Source: Nonomuraea montanisoli (lineage in GTDB: Bacteria; Actinomycetota; Actinomycetes; Streptosporangiales; Streptosporangiaceae). Taken from it: DNA of 64,000 nt. The stretch is from contig NZ_JABWGN010000001.1 in assembly GCF_013363975.1 (NCBI RefSeq), positions 62,001 to 126,000 on the forward strand, read 5' to 3'. Below are positions 1-9,011 of the stretch, in pieces. Position 1 is the stretch's first letter. Each line of letters begins with the position of its first letter. The translations under genes and the position numbers were made by a program. The notes beneath the pieces are model-generated. The model was not told the origin of the DNA. It saw only the letters and a program-made list of their open reading frames with translations, and did no database searches.

Positions 1-1
1 G

Positions 2-2593
2 GACGAGCTGGCGCGCCTGTACGCGGCCGGAGAGCTGAGCGAACACCAGTACAACATGGCCTACTCCATGACGTGGGAGGACGGCTACGAGGACGAGGAG
101 GTCAGGCCCGCGACCGACCGCTGGATCGAGCCCATGCGGGTGGCGGGGGCGGCGACGATCGGGGGCGCGGCGGCGGTGGCCGCCTGGGTGACCCGGCGCG
201 AGTTCGACCTCTGGATCGACTCGCCCATGGAGCTGGAGCGGACGCTGGAGCCGGTCCTGGAGGTGGTCGCCGCCCGGCCCGACGCCTGGCAGGCCGATCT
301 CGCGGTGCGGCTGGCCCTCCGCGTCCGGGCCCGGCGGCGTCCGCTGCGGGCCGATCGGGTGCTGGAGCTGGCGCTGGCCCTGCTGCGGCGCACCGGCGCG
401 ACTCCGCCCGAGCACGATCCGCTGGTCATGGGGTGGGCGCGGCAGGCGCCGAGGCCGGGCGACCCGCTGACCCGGCACCTGGTGCCGCGGCTGTTCGAGG
501 CCGAGGGGGTCGGGCGGGTGCTGCGTGACGACCGCACGTAGCTGGGGCGGCTGACCAGGCTCGCGGCCCGTGACCGGTCGATGCGCGAGATGCTGCTCGA
601 CGGGTGCCGGCGCCGGTTCCTGCGCGGCGGCGAGGGGCCGGACCTGCGGTTCTTCGTACGGCTGCACGAGGAGCTGAAGCCGACGCCGGCCGAGGTCGCG
701 CCGCACGCGCGCGACTACCTGCGCCTGCTGCCGGCCGCGCCGGGCCCGGTGGCCGAGCCGGCCCTGCGGCACGTGCGGGACCTGGACGGTCTCGCGCCGG
801 AGGACGTGGCCGAGGCGCTGGAAGGGCTGGTGTTCCGGGCCGAGGGCGGGCTGGCCCGCGCCGGGCTGGCCTGGCTGGCCGAGCTGGTCAAGCAGGCTCC
901 CGAGCGGGCCGGCGACCTCGTGCCGGTCCTGGCCACGGCCCTCGGTCACCAGGCGTGGGCCGTGCAGGACCGGGCGGTGCGCGTCGCGGTACGGCACGCC
1001 GGCCGCTTCCCCGCGGACGCGGTCGCGACCCTGCGCGACAGCGCGGGCGAGCTGCCGCCGGACCTGCGCAACCGGATGGCCGCGGCCTTCGGCGGCGAGA
1101 CGGTCCCGGAGCCGGAACACGTCTCCGAGGGCCGGGAGGACGAGCCCGTCCCCGCGACGCTGCCCGTACCGCCTCGCCCTGTCCCGGCCGTGGCGCCGCC
1201 CGGCGACACCCGGAGCCTGGCCGCGATGGCGCTCGACGAGGACGGGGCGTCGGCCGAGCGGTCGCTGGCGGCGTTCGTGCGGCTGGCCGCCCGGGACCGG
1301 GACGCGCTGCGGGCGGCGCTCATGCCGCTGGCCCGGCAGGACGACTGGGGGCTGCGTGAGGGCGAATGGCGCGGGCACGACATCTGGATGCGCGCCTTCG
1401 CCGTCGAGCTGGCGGGCCCGGGACTGCCGTACGAGAGCCTCCGGACGCTGGCGCTGAAGGCGGCCGCGTTCCTGAACGGGACGTCGCCCGAGACCGGGCA
1501 GCCCGACCGGGTGCCCGAGCCGTCGCGCGCGTCGCCGTTCCACCGCTTCATCCTGCGGCGGTACGCGGAGATCCACGCCGCGCTGGCGGCGGGGACGCTG
1601 CCGCCGCTGCTGCTGGCCACGCCCAGCCTGTCCACGGGCCACCTCGATCCCGCCGACCTGGTGGCGCGGCTTGAGGAGCTGGAGGCCGCCGGTCGCGAGC
1701 CGCTGCCCGCCGACTTCCAGCAGGCGTTGCTGCGGCTGCCCCGCGCCGTGGACCCGGCCGTGGCCGAGCGCGCCGGGGCCCTCACCTCCGCGGCGGGCCG
1801 GCGCGCGGCGCGCTGGATGCGGGAGGGCGGCCTGCCCGACCCCGTCGTCCGGGTCACCCGGCTGGGCGAGGGCGAGGGGCCCCGGAAGGTGGGCTGGATG
1901 ACGACGACCGTCGAGGCCGCGGCCACCGGCCTGCCGCTCGTCGACGAGCTGCTGACCGACCAGCCCCGGCACGTCCACTACGTCTTCGACGGCCACCTGG
2001 GCGACATGATGGAGCGCTGGCCCGCGGTCATGCCGTCCCATCGGGAGGTGGTCGCCGCCCATCTGGTCGGCCACGAGCCCCTGCAGATCAGGTGGATGCC
2101 GTCGTCCGTGCCGGAGCTGCTGGCCGACGCCTCCGGTCCGGCCGGGCGGGCCCTCGCCCTGCTGCTCGCGCAGCGGATCCTCCCCTGGGCGTGGATCCAT
2201 GACGGCTCGGGGCCGGCGCTGCGGGCGCTGCGGCGGATCGCGGCGTCCGGCGAGCTGCCGGCCGAGGAGCTGGGCGGGTGGCTGGCGGAGCGGGTGCTGC
2301 GCGGCGAGGTCAAGACGCGTGACCTGGCCGCCCTGCTGGAGGCGGAGGCGCTGAACGGCGCTCACCACGACGTGTTGTGCGTGCTCACCACGGCGCTGCC
2401 GCCGCTGCTGCCCGGCCCGGGCGCGCGGGCGACGAAGGCCGACACCGAGCTGGTCGCCCTGGCCGAGCGGACGGCCCGCTGGTCCGGCGCGCGGGGACGG
2501 CATCCGGAGCTGGCGGCGTTCGCCGCGCGCAAGGGCACGGCGCGCGTCCTCCGCCTGGCCCGCGACCTGGACGCCCACCTCACCCGCCCGTAG
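2..2593 (+). pseudogene. DUF6493-like protein gene interrupted by an in-frame amber stop (5' end outside window)
   Basis: The reading frame is open from base 2, so the gene begins before the window. It runs to a TAG at 539-541 and continues in the same frame, without a shift, to 2593. The segment before the stop (ending in an LFEAEGVGR-like block) and the segment after it (LLDGCRRRFLRGG, then DYLRLLPAAPGPVAEPAL) resemble consecutive parts of actinobacterial DUF6493 proteins as I remember them. About 670 residues follow if translation restarts at 581. The function of DUF6493 is not known; HEAT-like helical repeats are plausible from the regular Leu/Ala-rich helices. The simplest reading is a nonsense mutation (a Trp TGG to TAG change fits) or a sequencing error. 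Translation could also restart at the ATG at 581. Confidence 0.72.
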
Positions 2594-2600
2594 CGCCCCC

Positions 2601-3173
2601 TCAAGTCGCTTCGTGAACATCTCCAGCGAGACCGTTCCCGGCTACTTCTTCTGCGAGCGCCCGTTCCTGCCGGACTACGCGCCCGTGGACGAGGACCACC
2701 CGATCCGGCCGCAGGACCCGTACGCGCTGTCCAAGCACTTCGGCGAGCAGCTCATGGACGCGGCGGTGCGCCGCTCCGACATCCGGTGCGTCTCGCTGCG
2801 GCCGAGCTGGGTGCAGCACGAGGGCAACTACGAGCGCAACCTCGGCCCGCAGGTCCGCGAGCCCGGGGAGATCGGCGCCGGGCTGTGGAGCTACACCGAC
2901 GTGTACGACCTGGCGGACGCCATCGTGCTGGCCGTGGAGTCCGACCTGCCGGGCCACGAGGTGTTCTACATCGCCGCGCCGGACAACGCGGGCGGCCACG
3001 ACTTCGCCACGACGCTGCGCCGCGTCCACGGCGGCGCCATCGAGCTGCGGGAGCTGTCGCGGCCGGACTCCTCGGGCCTGTCCTCCGCCAAGGCCATGCG
3101 CCTGCTCGGCTACCGGCCGAAGCGGTCGTGGCGCGACTACCTCGACGAGGACGGCCGCGCCAGGGCGAAGTAA
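2601..3173 (+). pseudogene. NAD-dependent epimerase/dehydratase, N-terminally truncated remnant
   Basis: The reading frame gives the C-terminal part of an extended SDR sugar epimerase. It starts in the strand just before the active site (RFVNISSETV), then has the catalytic Tyr and Lys as YALSK, a substrate region (SLRPSWVQHEGNY), and a C-terminal end (LLGYRPKRSWRDYL). The Rossmann GxxGxxG half, roughly the first 110 residues, is absent. Homology begins only a few bases after the stop of the preceding gene, with no ribosome site or credible start, so a deletion probably joined the two. Without its NAD-binding half the product cannot be an active epimerase. Confidence 0.75.
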
Positions 3174-3331
3174 CCGCGCGTTCCGCGTAAGACGACCAGG
3201 ACGATCCCCCTTCGCCCCTGCTTCCATGTCGGCATGTGACACGAGCCGCCCGGAAGCGGAGAGGAGAAGGACTTCCGCACGACTGCACCAGGGGGCCCAT
3301 CCACTTCACCAACACACGGGAGAAAACACCC

Positions 3332-3886
3332 ATGTCTCGTTCCATCTGGGGGAAGGCGCTGCTCGCGGGAGCGGCCCTGACGGGATCGGCCCTCCTCCTC
3401 GGCGCCCCGGCCCACGCCTACGGCGCCTCAGCCCCGCATGCCTCCACGCGCGCCGCCCTCGCACCGGTCGTGGTGTCGAGGACGGGTTCGACGATCGTGG
3501 TGCGGGCCGGCGCCGAGGCCAACGGCCTCGACGTCAACGGCAGCGCCGGCGCGTCCCTCACGGTCACCGACACGCTCGCCCAGGTCACCGCGGGCGCCGG
3601 CTGCCAGCAGCTCGGCGCGCTCGTCCGCTGCTCGACCGTGGGGGTCACCCGCCTCAGCGTCACCGCCTCCCTGGGCGACGACGCGGTGCGCAACAACACC
3701 AACATCCCGAGCGCGCTCAGCGGCGGCCCCGGCCGTGACCGCGTCTTCGGCGGCTCGGCGGCCGACACGCTGAGCGGCGGCACCGGCGACGACATCCTCA
3801 GCGGCGGCGCCGGGACCGACCACATCAACGGCGGCGACGGCGTCGACACCTGCACCGCCGAGACCGAGATCAACTGCGAGCTGTAG
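3332..3886 (+). CDS. Secreted calcium-binding RTX-like protein
   Basis: A 184-residue exported protein. The chosen ATG follows a GGGAG-type ribosome site and begins a clear signal peptide (basic MSRSIWGK, hydrophobic core, APAHA cleavage motif). A longer frame open from 3236 has no signal features. After a beta-rich middle with two Cys, the C-terminus (about residues 125-180) holds haemolysin-type nonapeptide repeats of the form GGxGxDxL (GGPGRDRVFGG, GGTGDDILSGG, GGAGTDHINGG), which normally fold as a Ca-binding beta roll. It ends with two more Cys. No catalytic domain is visible. A structural or surface role outside the cell is the most that can be said. Confidence 0.8.
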   Translation: MSRSIWGKALLAGAALTGSALLLGAPAHAYGASAPHASTRAALAPVVVSRTGSTIVVRAGAEANGLDVNGSAGASLTVTDTLAQVTAGAGCQQLGALVRCSTVGVTRLSVTASLGDDAVRNNTNIPSALSGGPGRDRVFGGSAADTLSGGTGDDILSGGAGTDHINGGDGVDTCTAETEINCEL

Positions 3887-3916
3887 ATCTCACCCACGGC
3901 CCCGCCTCCGAGGATG

Positions 3917-3928
3917 GCCCCCGGGGGC
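3917..3928. terminator. Palindrome between convergent genes, possible two-way terminator
   Basis: The perfect 12-bp palindrome GCCCCCGGGGGC lies in the 53-bp gap between the RTX-like gene and the glycosidase gene, which converge here. Flanking GGCCCCGCC and GGCGGGCC can extend the stem with a bulge. There is no T-run. Confidence 0.4.
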
Positions 3929-3939
3929 GGGCCTGAGCG

Positions 3940-5994
3940 TCAGATCTTGGTGATGCGGACCGCGTCGGCGATGACGTAGCCGGTCGTCGAGGTCCAGCGG
4001 CTGACGCCGACCACGTTGTACGTGCCCGCGTTCAGCGTGTACGTGCCCAGCGTGCGCCACACGCCGCCGCCCGTGCGCTGGTCCACGGTGACCGTCTGGT
4101 TGCCGGTGCTCGCGGCCACGACGTACGGCGTCGCGCTGTTGTATCCCGCGTTCGAGGGGTACCAGACCTCGACCTTGTAGCTGCCCGCGCTCGGGATCGC
4201 CGCCTTGAACCAGGCCGGGTCGCTGGCGGAGACCGGGTCGGCGAAGCGGTAGTCCGTGCCGTGGAGCTGTGAGGAGTACGTGGAGGTGCCCCACGACGAG
4301 CTCGCCGTGAAGCCGGCGTCCGCGTTGTCCACCGTCACGCTGAACGACGTCCCGCTGCCCGCCACCGCCTTGCCCGCGCTGGGGTCGCTCTCCTGGTGGG
4401 TGCGGTTGAGCGCGGTCACGTAGTACGTGTAGGCGGCCGTGGCCGAGGCCGTGGCGTCGGTGAAGGTGGTCTTGCGGGTGGTGGTCAGCAGGTTACGGGC
4501 GTCGGCGAAGGCGCACGGGTCGGCGGTCGGGGGCGAGCCGTCGACCCGGTAGACCGCGTACGCGGTGCCGGAGCCCTGCCAGGTGAGGGCGACGCCGCCC
4601 GAGCCGCGCGTGGCCGCGCTGATCGCCGGCGCCGCGGGGGCGGCGGCCGTGCCGCGGGCGGGCAGCAGCGCGGGCCTGGTGTAGTGGGTGGAGACGACCT
4701 TGGTGAAGCTGCCGATCCGGTCGGCCTTGACGTCCTTGGCGGAGAAGTAGACGTCGCCGAGCACCTCGGGCCTGCTGCGGTTGTAGGTGAGGTGGTCGCT
4801 CAGCTCGGCGGGGTCCTGCCAGGCGGCGTCCTGGCCGGAGGCGCCGGCCCGGTAGGCGGCCTGCCCGATGACGAGCTGGACGCCCGTCCCGCGCACCACG
4901 TCGGACCACCAGGCGGTCAGCACCTTGTAGTCGGCCGCGGTGTTGCCGATGTGCCAGTAGATCTGCGGCGACAGGTAGTCGACCCAGCCCTGTCTCACCC
5001 ACTGCCGGCTGTCGGCGTAGATCGCGTCGTACGACTGGAGGCCGGAGGTGGCCGAGCCGAGCGGGTCGGTCGAGGAGTTGCGCCAGATGCCGAACGGGCT
5101 GATGCCGAACGTCACCCACGACTTGGCGGCGTGGATGCGCTGGTCCATCTCGCGGACGAGCTTGTTGACGTTGTCGCGCCGCCAGTCGGCGATGCTGGAG
5201 AACCCGCCGCCGTACTCGGCGTAGGTGGCCGAGTCGGGGATCGTCTGGCCGCTGACCGGATACGGGTAGAAGTAGTCGTCCAGGTGGACGCCGTCGAGGT
5301 CGTAGCGGGTGACGGCGTCCATGATGGCGTCCTCGATGAAGGCGCGCACGGCGGGGATGCCGGGGTTGTAGTACAGCTTGCCGCCGTAGGCGAAGCGCCA
5401 GCTCGGGTGGGTGCGGGCCGGGTGGGTGGAGACGAGCTTGGTGGGGTCGTCGTGGTTGGCGACCCGGTACGGGTTGAACCAGGCGTGGAACTCCAGGTTG
5501 CGGGCGTGGGCCTCGCTGACCATGAACGCGAGCGGGTCGTAGCCGGGGTCCTTGCCCTGGGTGCCGGTCAGCCACTGCGACCACGGCTCGTACGTGGAGG
5601 GCCAGAACGCGTCGGCCGTGGGCCGTACCTGCACGACCACGGCGTTCATCCGCTTCTGCACGGCGAGGTCGAGCCACGCACGGAACTCGGACTGCTGGGC
5701 CGAGACGCTGAGGCCGGGGGCGCTGGGCCAGTCGATGTTGGCCACCGAGGAGATCCACATGGCCCGGAGCTGGCGCTTCGGCTTGGCCGGGTCGGCGGTG
5801 CAGGCGGCGGTGACCGCGGCGGAGCCCTGCGCGGTGGCGGGCGCGGCCGGGGCGAGCAGCGTGGCGGCGGCGGCGACGAGCGCGGCCACGGCGGCACGCA
5901 GGGAGCGGGAGGGGCGGGACGAGCGGGGGGCAGGTAAGGCGCGGGGGGCGGACGCGGCGAGCCGGCTTGACAGGCTCCCGTGGTGCGTGGTCAC
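3940..5994 (-). CDS. Secreted glycoside hydrolase-like 10 (GHL10) protein with FN3 and golvesin-like domains
   Basis: A 684-residue secreted protein starting at a GTG. A long basic leader and hydrophobic segment (residues 28-56) form a signal peptide. Residues about 75-430 match the GHL10 (former DUF187) TIM-barrel family: QLRAMWISSVANIDWP near the start, FHAWFNPYR, and the acidic DGVHLDDYFYPYP block that carries the likely catalytic carboxylates. A fibronectin III-like linker follows (about 455-550), then a beta-sandwich of about 130 residues resembling the C-terminal domain of golvesin. The last domain is about 80% identical by eye to that of the amidase encoded divergently next door. GHL10 proteins are linked to cell-wall or extracellular glycan cleavage, but the substrate is unknown. 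Family assignment is firm; the exact start is less so, because no good ribosome site is visible. Confidence 0.85.
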   Translation of the reverse strand: MTTHHGSLSSRLAASAPRALPAPRSSRPSRSLRAAVAALVAAAATLLAPAAPATAQGSAAVTAACTADPAKPKRQLRAMWISSVANIDWPSAPGLSVSAQQSEFRAWLDLAVQKRMNAVVVQVRPTADAFWPSTYEPWSQWLTGTQGKDPGYDPLAFMVSEAHARNLEFHAWFNPYRVANHDDPTKLVSTHPARTHPSWRFAYGGKLYYNPGIPAVRAFIEDAIMDAVTRYDLDGVHLDDYFYPYPVSGQTIPDSATYAEYGGGFSSIADWRRDNVNKLVREMDQRIHAAKSWVTFGISPFGIWRNSSTDPLGSATSGLQSYDAIYADSRQWVRQGWVDYLSPQIYWHIGNTAADYKVLTAWWSDVVRGTGVQLVIGQAAYRAGASGQDAAWQDPAELSDHLTYNRSRPEVLGDVYFSAKDVKADRIGSFTKVVSTHYTRPALLPARGTAAAPAAPAISAATRGSGGVALTWQGSGTAYAVYRVDGSPPTADPCAFADARNLLTTTRKTTFTDATASATAAYTYYVTALNRTHQESDPSAGKAVAGSGTSFSVTVDNADAGFTASSSWGTSTYSSQLHGTDYRFADPVSASDPAWFKAAIPSAGSYKVEVWYPSNAGYNSATPYVVAASTGNQTVTVDQRTGGGVWRTLGTYTLNAGTYNVVGVSRWTSTTGYVIADAVRITKI

Positions 5995-6223
5995 GAAGAG
6001 AAGTTTCAGCGACCACTACTCGGAGCGCAATAGTCTTCACAGATCCGAGGGGGCCCAACTTCACGGCCACCTTACGCCGGCAAGTGTCTCAAGACCCCTC
6101 AAAACCTGACAATCCCATCGCGCGGGCGAAAAGTTTCTTCTAACTCCCCATTAATGTCAATTATCGACATCTGTCATGGAATGCGCCTACTGTGCGACCG
6201 TCACCCCCAACGAGGAGCTCCCC

Positions 6224-7747
6224 ATGACATTCGCCCGCACGCGATTAGTCGCTCTCGTCACCTCCGCCCTCCTCACCAGCCTCGCCGTCGGCGCCGCCCC
6301 CGCCCAGGCCGCCCGCGAGACCCCCCTCCAGGCCGCCTTCGCCAAGGCCGCCGCCCAGAACGACGTCCCCCGCGACCTGCTCGTCGCCCTCGCCTACGCC
6401 GAGACCCACCTCGACGGCCACCAGGGCGAGCCCAGCGCCAGCGGCGGCTACGGCGTCATGCACCTGGTCAGCAACCCCGTCAACCACTCCCTGGAGAAGG
6501 CCGCCGAGCTGACGAAGCTCCCGGCCGAGAAGCTGCGCGCCGACGACACGGCCAACATCGCGGGCGGCGCCGCCGTCCTGCGCTCCCTCGCCGACGAGCA
6601 GGGGCTCGACGAGGCCGCCCGCAAGGACTCCGGCCGCTGGTACCAGGCCGTGGCCAAGTACGGCAACGCCTCCTCGCCCGAGCTGGCCCGCCTGTACGCC
6701 GACTCCGTCTACGAGCTGCTCGGCCTCGGCATCCAGGCCAAGGGCGTGACGGTCAAGCCGCAGGAGGTCACCGCCGACCGCGGCGACCTGGCGGGCGCCC
6801 GCGACCTCAGTGCCAAGGCCGAGAGCTCCTCCGGCCTCCTGGCCGCCGCCGACTACCCGAACGCGACCTGGGTCGCCGCCAGCTCCAGCAACTACACGGC
6901 CTCCAGCCGTGAGTCGTCGTACAACATCGACCGCGTGGTCATCCACGTCACCCAGGGCTCGTACGCCGGCACCATCTCCTGGTTCCAGAACTCCAGCGCC
7001 AAGGTCTCGGCCCACTACGTGGTCAAGTCCTCCAACGGCGCCATCACCCAGATGGTGCGGGACAAGGACATCGCCTGGCACGCGGGCAACTGGGACTACA
7101 ACACCCGTTCCATCGGCATCGAGCACGAGGGCTACGTCAGCGAGGCCTCGTGGTTCACCGACGCCATGTACCGGTCCTCGGCCGCGCTGACCCGCTGGGT
7201 CTGCGACAAGTACGGCATCCCGAAGGACCGCTCGCACATCATCGGCCACAACGAGGTCCCCGGCGCCGACCACACCGACCCCGGTCAGTACTGGAACTGG
7301 ACCACGTACATGAACTACGTGACCGGCGGCGGCACGCCGACGTGGAGCGCCACGGTCGACAACTCCACCTCCGGCCAGTTCACCGCCAGCGCCAACTGGG
7401 GCACCTCCACCTACTCCGGCCAGCGCTACGGAGCCGACTACCGCTTCGCCGACCCGGTGTCCGCCAGCGACGTCGCCTGGTACCAGGCGAACATCCCGAG
7501 CGCGGGCACCTACAAGGTCGAGGTCTGGTATCCGGCCGACGCCGGTTACAACAGCTCGGCGCCGTACGTCGTGGCGACGTCGAGCGGCAACCAGACCGTG
7601 TACGTCGACCAACGCTCGGGCGGCGGAGCCTGGCGCAGCCTCGGGACGTTCTCCCTCAACGCCGGCACGGCCAACGTGGTCGGCGTGAGCCGGTGGACGG
7701 GCGGTACCGGCTACGTCATCGCGGACGCCGTCCGCATCAGCAAGTAG
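6224..7747 (+). CDS. Secreted N-acetylmuramoyl-L-alanine amidase (Amidase_2) with golvesin-like C-terminal domain
   Basis: A 507-residue exported peptidoglycan hydrolase. The chosen ATG follows GAGGAG by six bases and starts a typical signal peptide ending APAQA; an upstream in-frame ATG at 6176 has neither. Residues about 25-160 resemble a lysozyme/transglycosylase-like helical domain (LAYAETHLDGHQGEPSASGG, then GYGVMHL). An Amidase_2 (type 2, zinc-dependent) domain spans about 215-360: VVIHVTQGS with the first zinc His, SAHYVV, GIEHEGY, and the last ligands in IIGHNEVPGADHTDPG. The C-terminal 130 residues are a golvesin-like beta domain, nearly a copy of that on the divergent glycosidase. 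It should cleave the amide between MurNAc and L-Ala in the wall. Confidence 0.9.
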   Translation: MTFARTRLVALVTSALLTSLAVGAAPAQAARETPLQAAFAKAAAQNDVPRDLLVALAYAETHLDGHQGEPSASGGYGVMHLVSNPVNHSLEKAAELTKLPAEKLRADDTANIAGGAAVLRSLADEQGLDEAARKDSGRWYQAVAKYGNASSPELARLYADSVYELLGLGIQAKGVTVKPQEVTADRGDLAGARDLSAKAESSSGLLAAADYPNATWVAASSSNYTASSRESSYNIDRVVIHVTQGSYAGTISWFQNSSAKVSAHYVVKSSNGAITQMVRDKDIAWHAGNWDYNTRSIGIEHEGYVSEASWFTDAMYRSSAALTRWVCDKYGIPKDRSHIIGHNEVPGADHTDPGQYWNWTTYMNYVTGGGTPTWSATVDNSTSGQFTASANWGTSTYSGQRYGADYRFADPVSASDVAWYQANIPSAGTYKVEVWYPADAGYNSSAPYVVATSSGNQTVYVDQRSGGGAWRSLGTFSLNAGTANVVGVSRWTGGTGYVIADAVRISK

Positions 7748-7764
7748 CTCCACGAACCCCCGGT

Positions 7765-7797
7765 GCGGTCCGCGCCGCGGCGTCCGGCGCGGACCGC
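7765..7797 (+). terminator. Perfect 13-bp stem-loop after the amidase gene
   Basis: GCGGTCCGCGCCG at 7765-7777 pairs exactly with CGGCGCGGACCGC at 7785-7797 around a 7-base loop, 17 bases past the amidase stop. There is no U-tract, as is common for terminators in high-GC actinomycetes. It separates the amidase from the transporter operon. Confidence 0.65.
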
Positions 7798-7919
7798 CCG
7801 GCGCGGATCGCACGGGCCGGAAACGGCCTAGGCAGGCACAAGCGGCTCATGTTAGATGGAGGGACATTCACCCGACTCTCGCAGCAACCGATCCGGCACC
7901 GGCAGAGAGGACCGGGCAC

Positions 7920-9011
7920 ATGGCGCTGACCCTCGACGGCGTCCGCGTACGCAGACGAGGAGAGGTCTGGCTCGACGGCATCGACCTCGAGTTACCGAGC
8001 GGGATGACGACGCTGCTCGGCCCGATGACGGCCGGCAAGACCACCCTGATGCGGGTGGCCGCCGGGCTGCTGCCGCCCGACTCGGGGCGGGTGGTCGTCA
8101 ACGGCCAGGACGTCACGGGCGTGTCGGTGCGCAAGCGCTCCGTCGCCTTCGTCTACCAGCAGTTCGTCAACTATCCCTCCCTCACCGTCCACGAGAACAT
8201 CGCCTCCCCCCTGCGCCTGGACCGCTCGTTCCCCCAGCAGCACGTCGACCGGCGGGTGCGCGAGGTGGCCGAGCTGATGGGCATCGCCGAGCTGCTGGAG
8301 CGGCGGCCGGCCGAGCTGTCGGGCGGCCAGCAGCAGCGCACCGCGATCGCCCGCGCGCTGGCCCGTCCCGTCGACCTGCTCCTGCTCGACGAGCCGCTGG
8401 CCAACCTCGACTTCAAGCTGCGCGAGCAGCTCCGCTCCGACCTGAAGAGCATGTTCAGGCAGTCGCCCGGCCTGGTCCTGTACGCGACGTCCGACCCGGC
8501 CGAGGCGCTGGCGTTCGCGGCGCCGGCCGTGGTCCTCGGCGAGGGCCGGGTGCTGGACACCGGCGAGGTCGCCGCCCTCTACGCGCACCCGCCCACCCTG
8601 GCCGTGGCCGCCGCGCTCAGCGACCCGCCGCTCAACCTGCTGCCGGGCACCGTGCGGGAGGGCCGGGTCGAGGTCCTGGGCGCCTCGTTCCCGGCGCCGC
8701 GCGCGCACGCCTCCGGCCGTGACGTCGTGCTGGCCGTACGGCCCCACCACGTGTCCATCGACCCGGCCGGGGACGGCGCGCTGGAGTTCCCGGCCGAGGT
8801 CCGGCTGGCCGAGGTGACGGGCAGCGCCACGTTCGTCCACCTGCTGCTGCCCGGCGGCAGGCACCTGGTGGCCCAGCTCGACGGGCCGCGCGCGTTCACC
8901 CCCGGCGACCGGGCGACGGCGTACGTGGACCCGGCGCACGCCTTCCTGTTCGACGAGTCGGGCGGGCGGCTGCTCGCCGAGTCCGCCGCGGAGGTCGACC
9001 TGCATGGCTGA
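7920..9011 (+). CDS. Glycerol-type ABC transporter ATP-binding protein 1 (GlpS-like)
   Basis: A 363-residue MalK/UgpC-class ATPase, first gene of a tightly packed operon. Visible motifs are Walker A (GPMTAGKTT, about residue 38), the signature LSGGQQQR, Walker B LLLLDEP with D-loop LANLD, and a C-terminal TOBE-like regulatory region (AVRPHHVSIDP). The H-loop His is missing: the usual VTHDQ is ATSDP. The stop lies just inside the next gene. Gene order (two ATPases, two permeases, a DUF2160 protein, a large binding protein) matches the glycerol transporter GlpSTPQV described in rhizobia, so glycerol or a related polyol is the likely substrate. That is inference from family and order. Confidence 0.85.
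   Translation: MALTLDGVRVRRRGEVWLDGIDLELPSGMTTLLGPMTAGKTTLMRVAAGLLPPDSGRVVVNGQDVTGVSVRKRSVAFVYQQFVNYPSLTVHENIASPLRLDRSFPQQHVDRRVREVAELMGIAELLERRPAELSGGQQQRTAIARALARPVDLLLLDEPLANLDFKLREQLRSDLKSMFRQSPGLVLYATSDPAEALAFAAPAVVLGEGRVLDTGEVAALYAHPPTLAVAAALSDPPLNLLPGTVREGRVEVLGASFPAPRAHASGRDVVLAVRPHHVSIDPAGDGALEFPAEVRLAEVTGSATFVHLLLPGGRHLVAQLDGPRAFTPGDRATAYVDPAHAFLFDESGGRLLAESAAEVDLHG

Noticed and set aside
4396..5937. A 513-codon plus-strand frame opposite the glycosidase gene
   Set aside because: Low-complexity Gly/Arg/Val composition without a ribosome site; the glycosidase is certain on the other strand.
6000..6223. Search for a ydaO riboswitch before the amidase gene
   Set aside because: None of the conserved blocks seen at 55282 occurs in this 230-base divergent promoter region.
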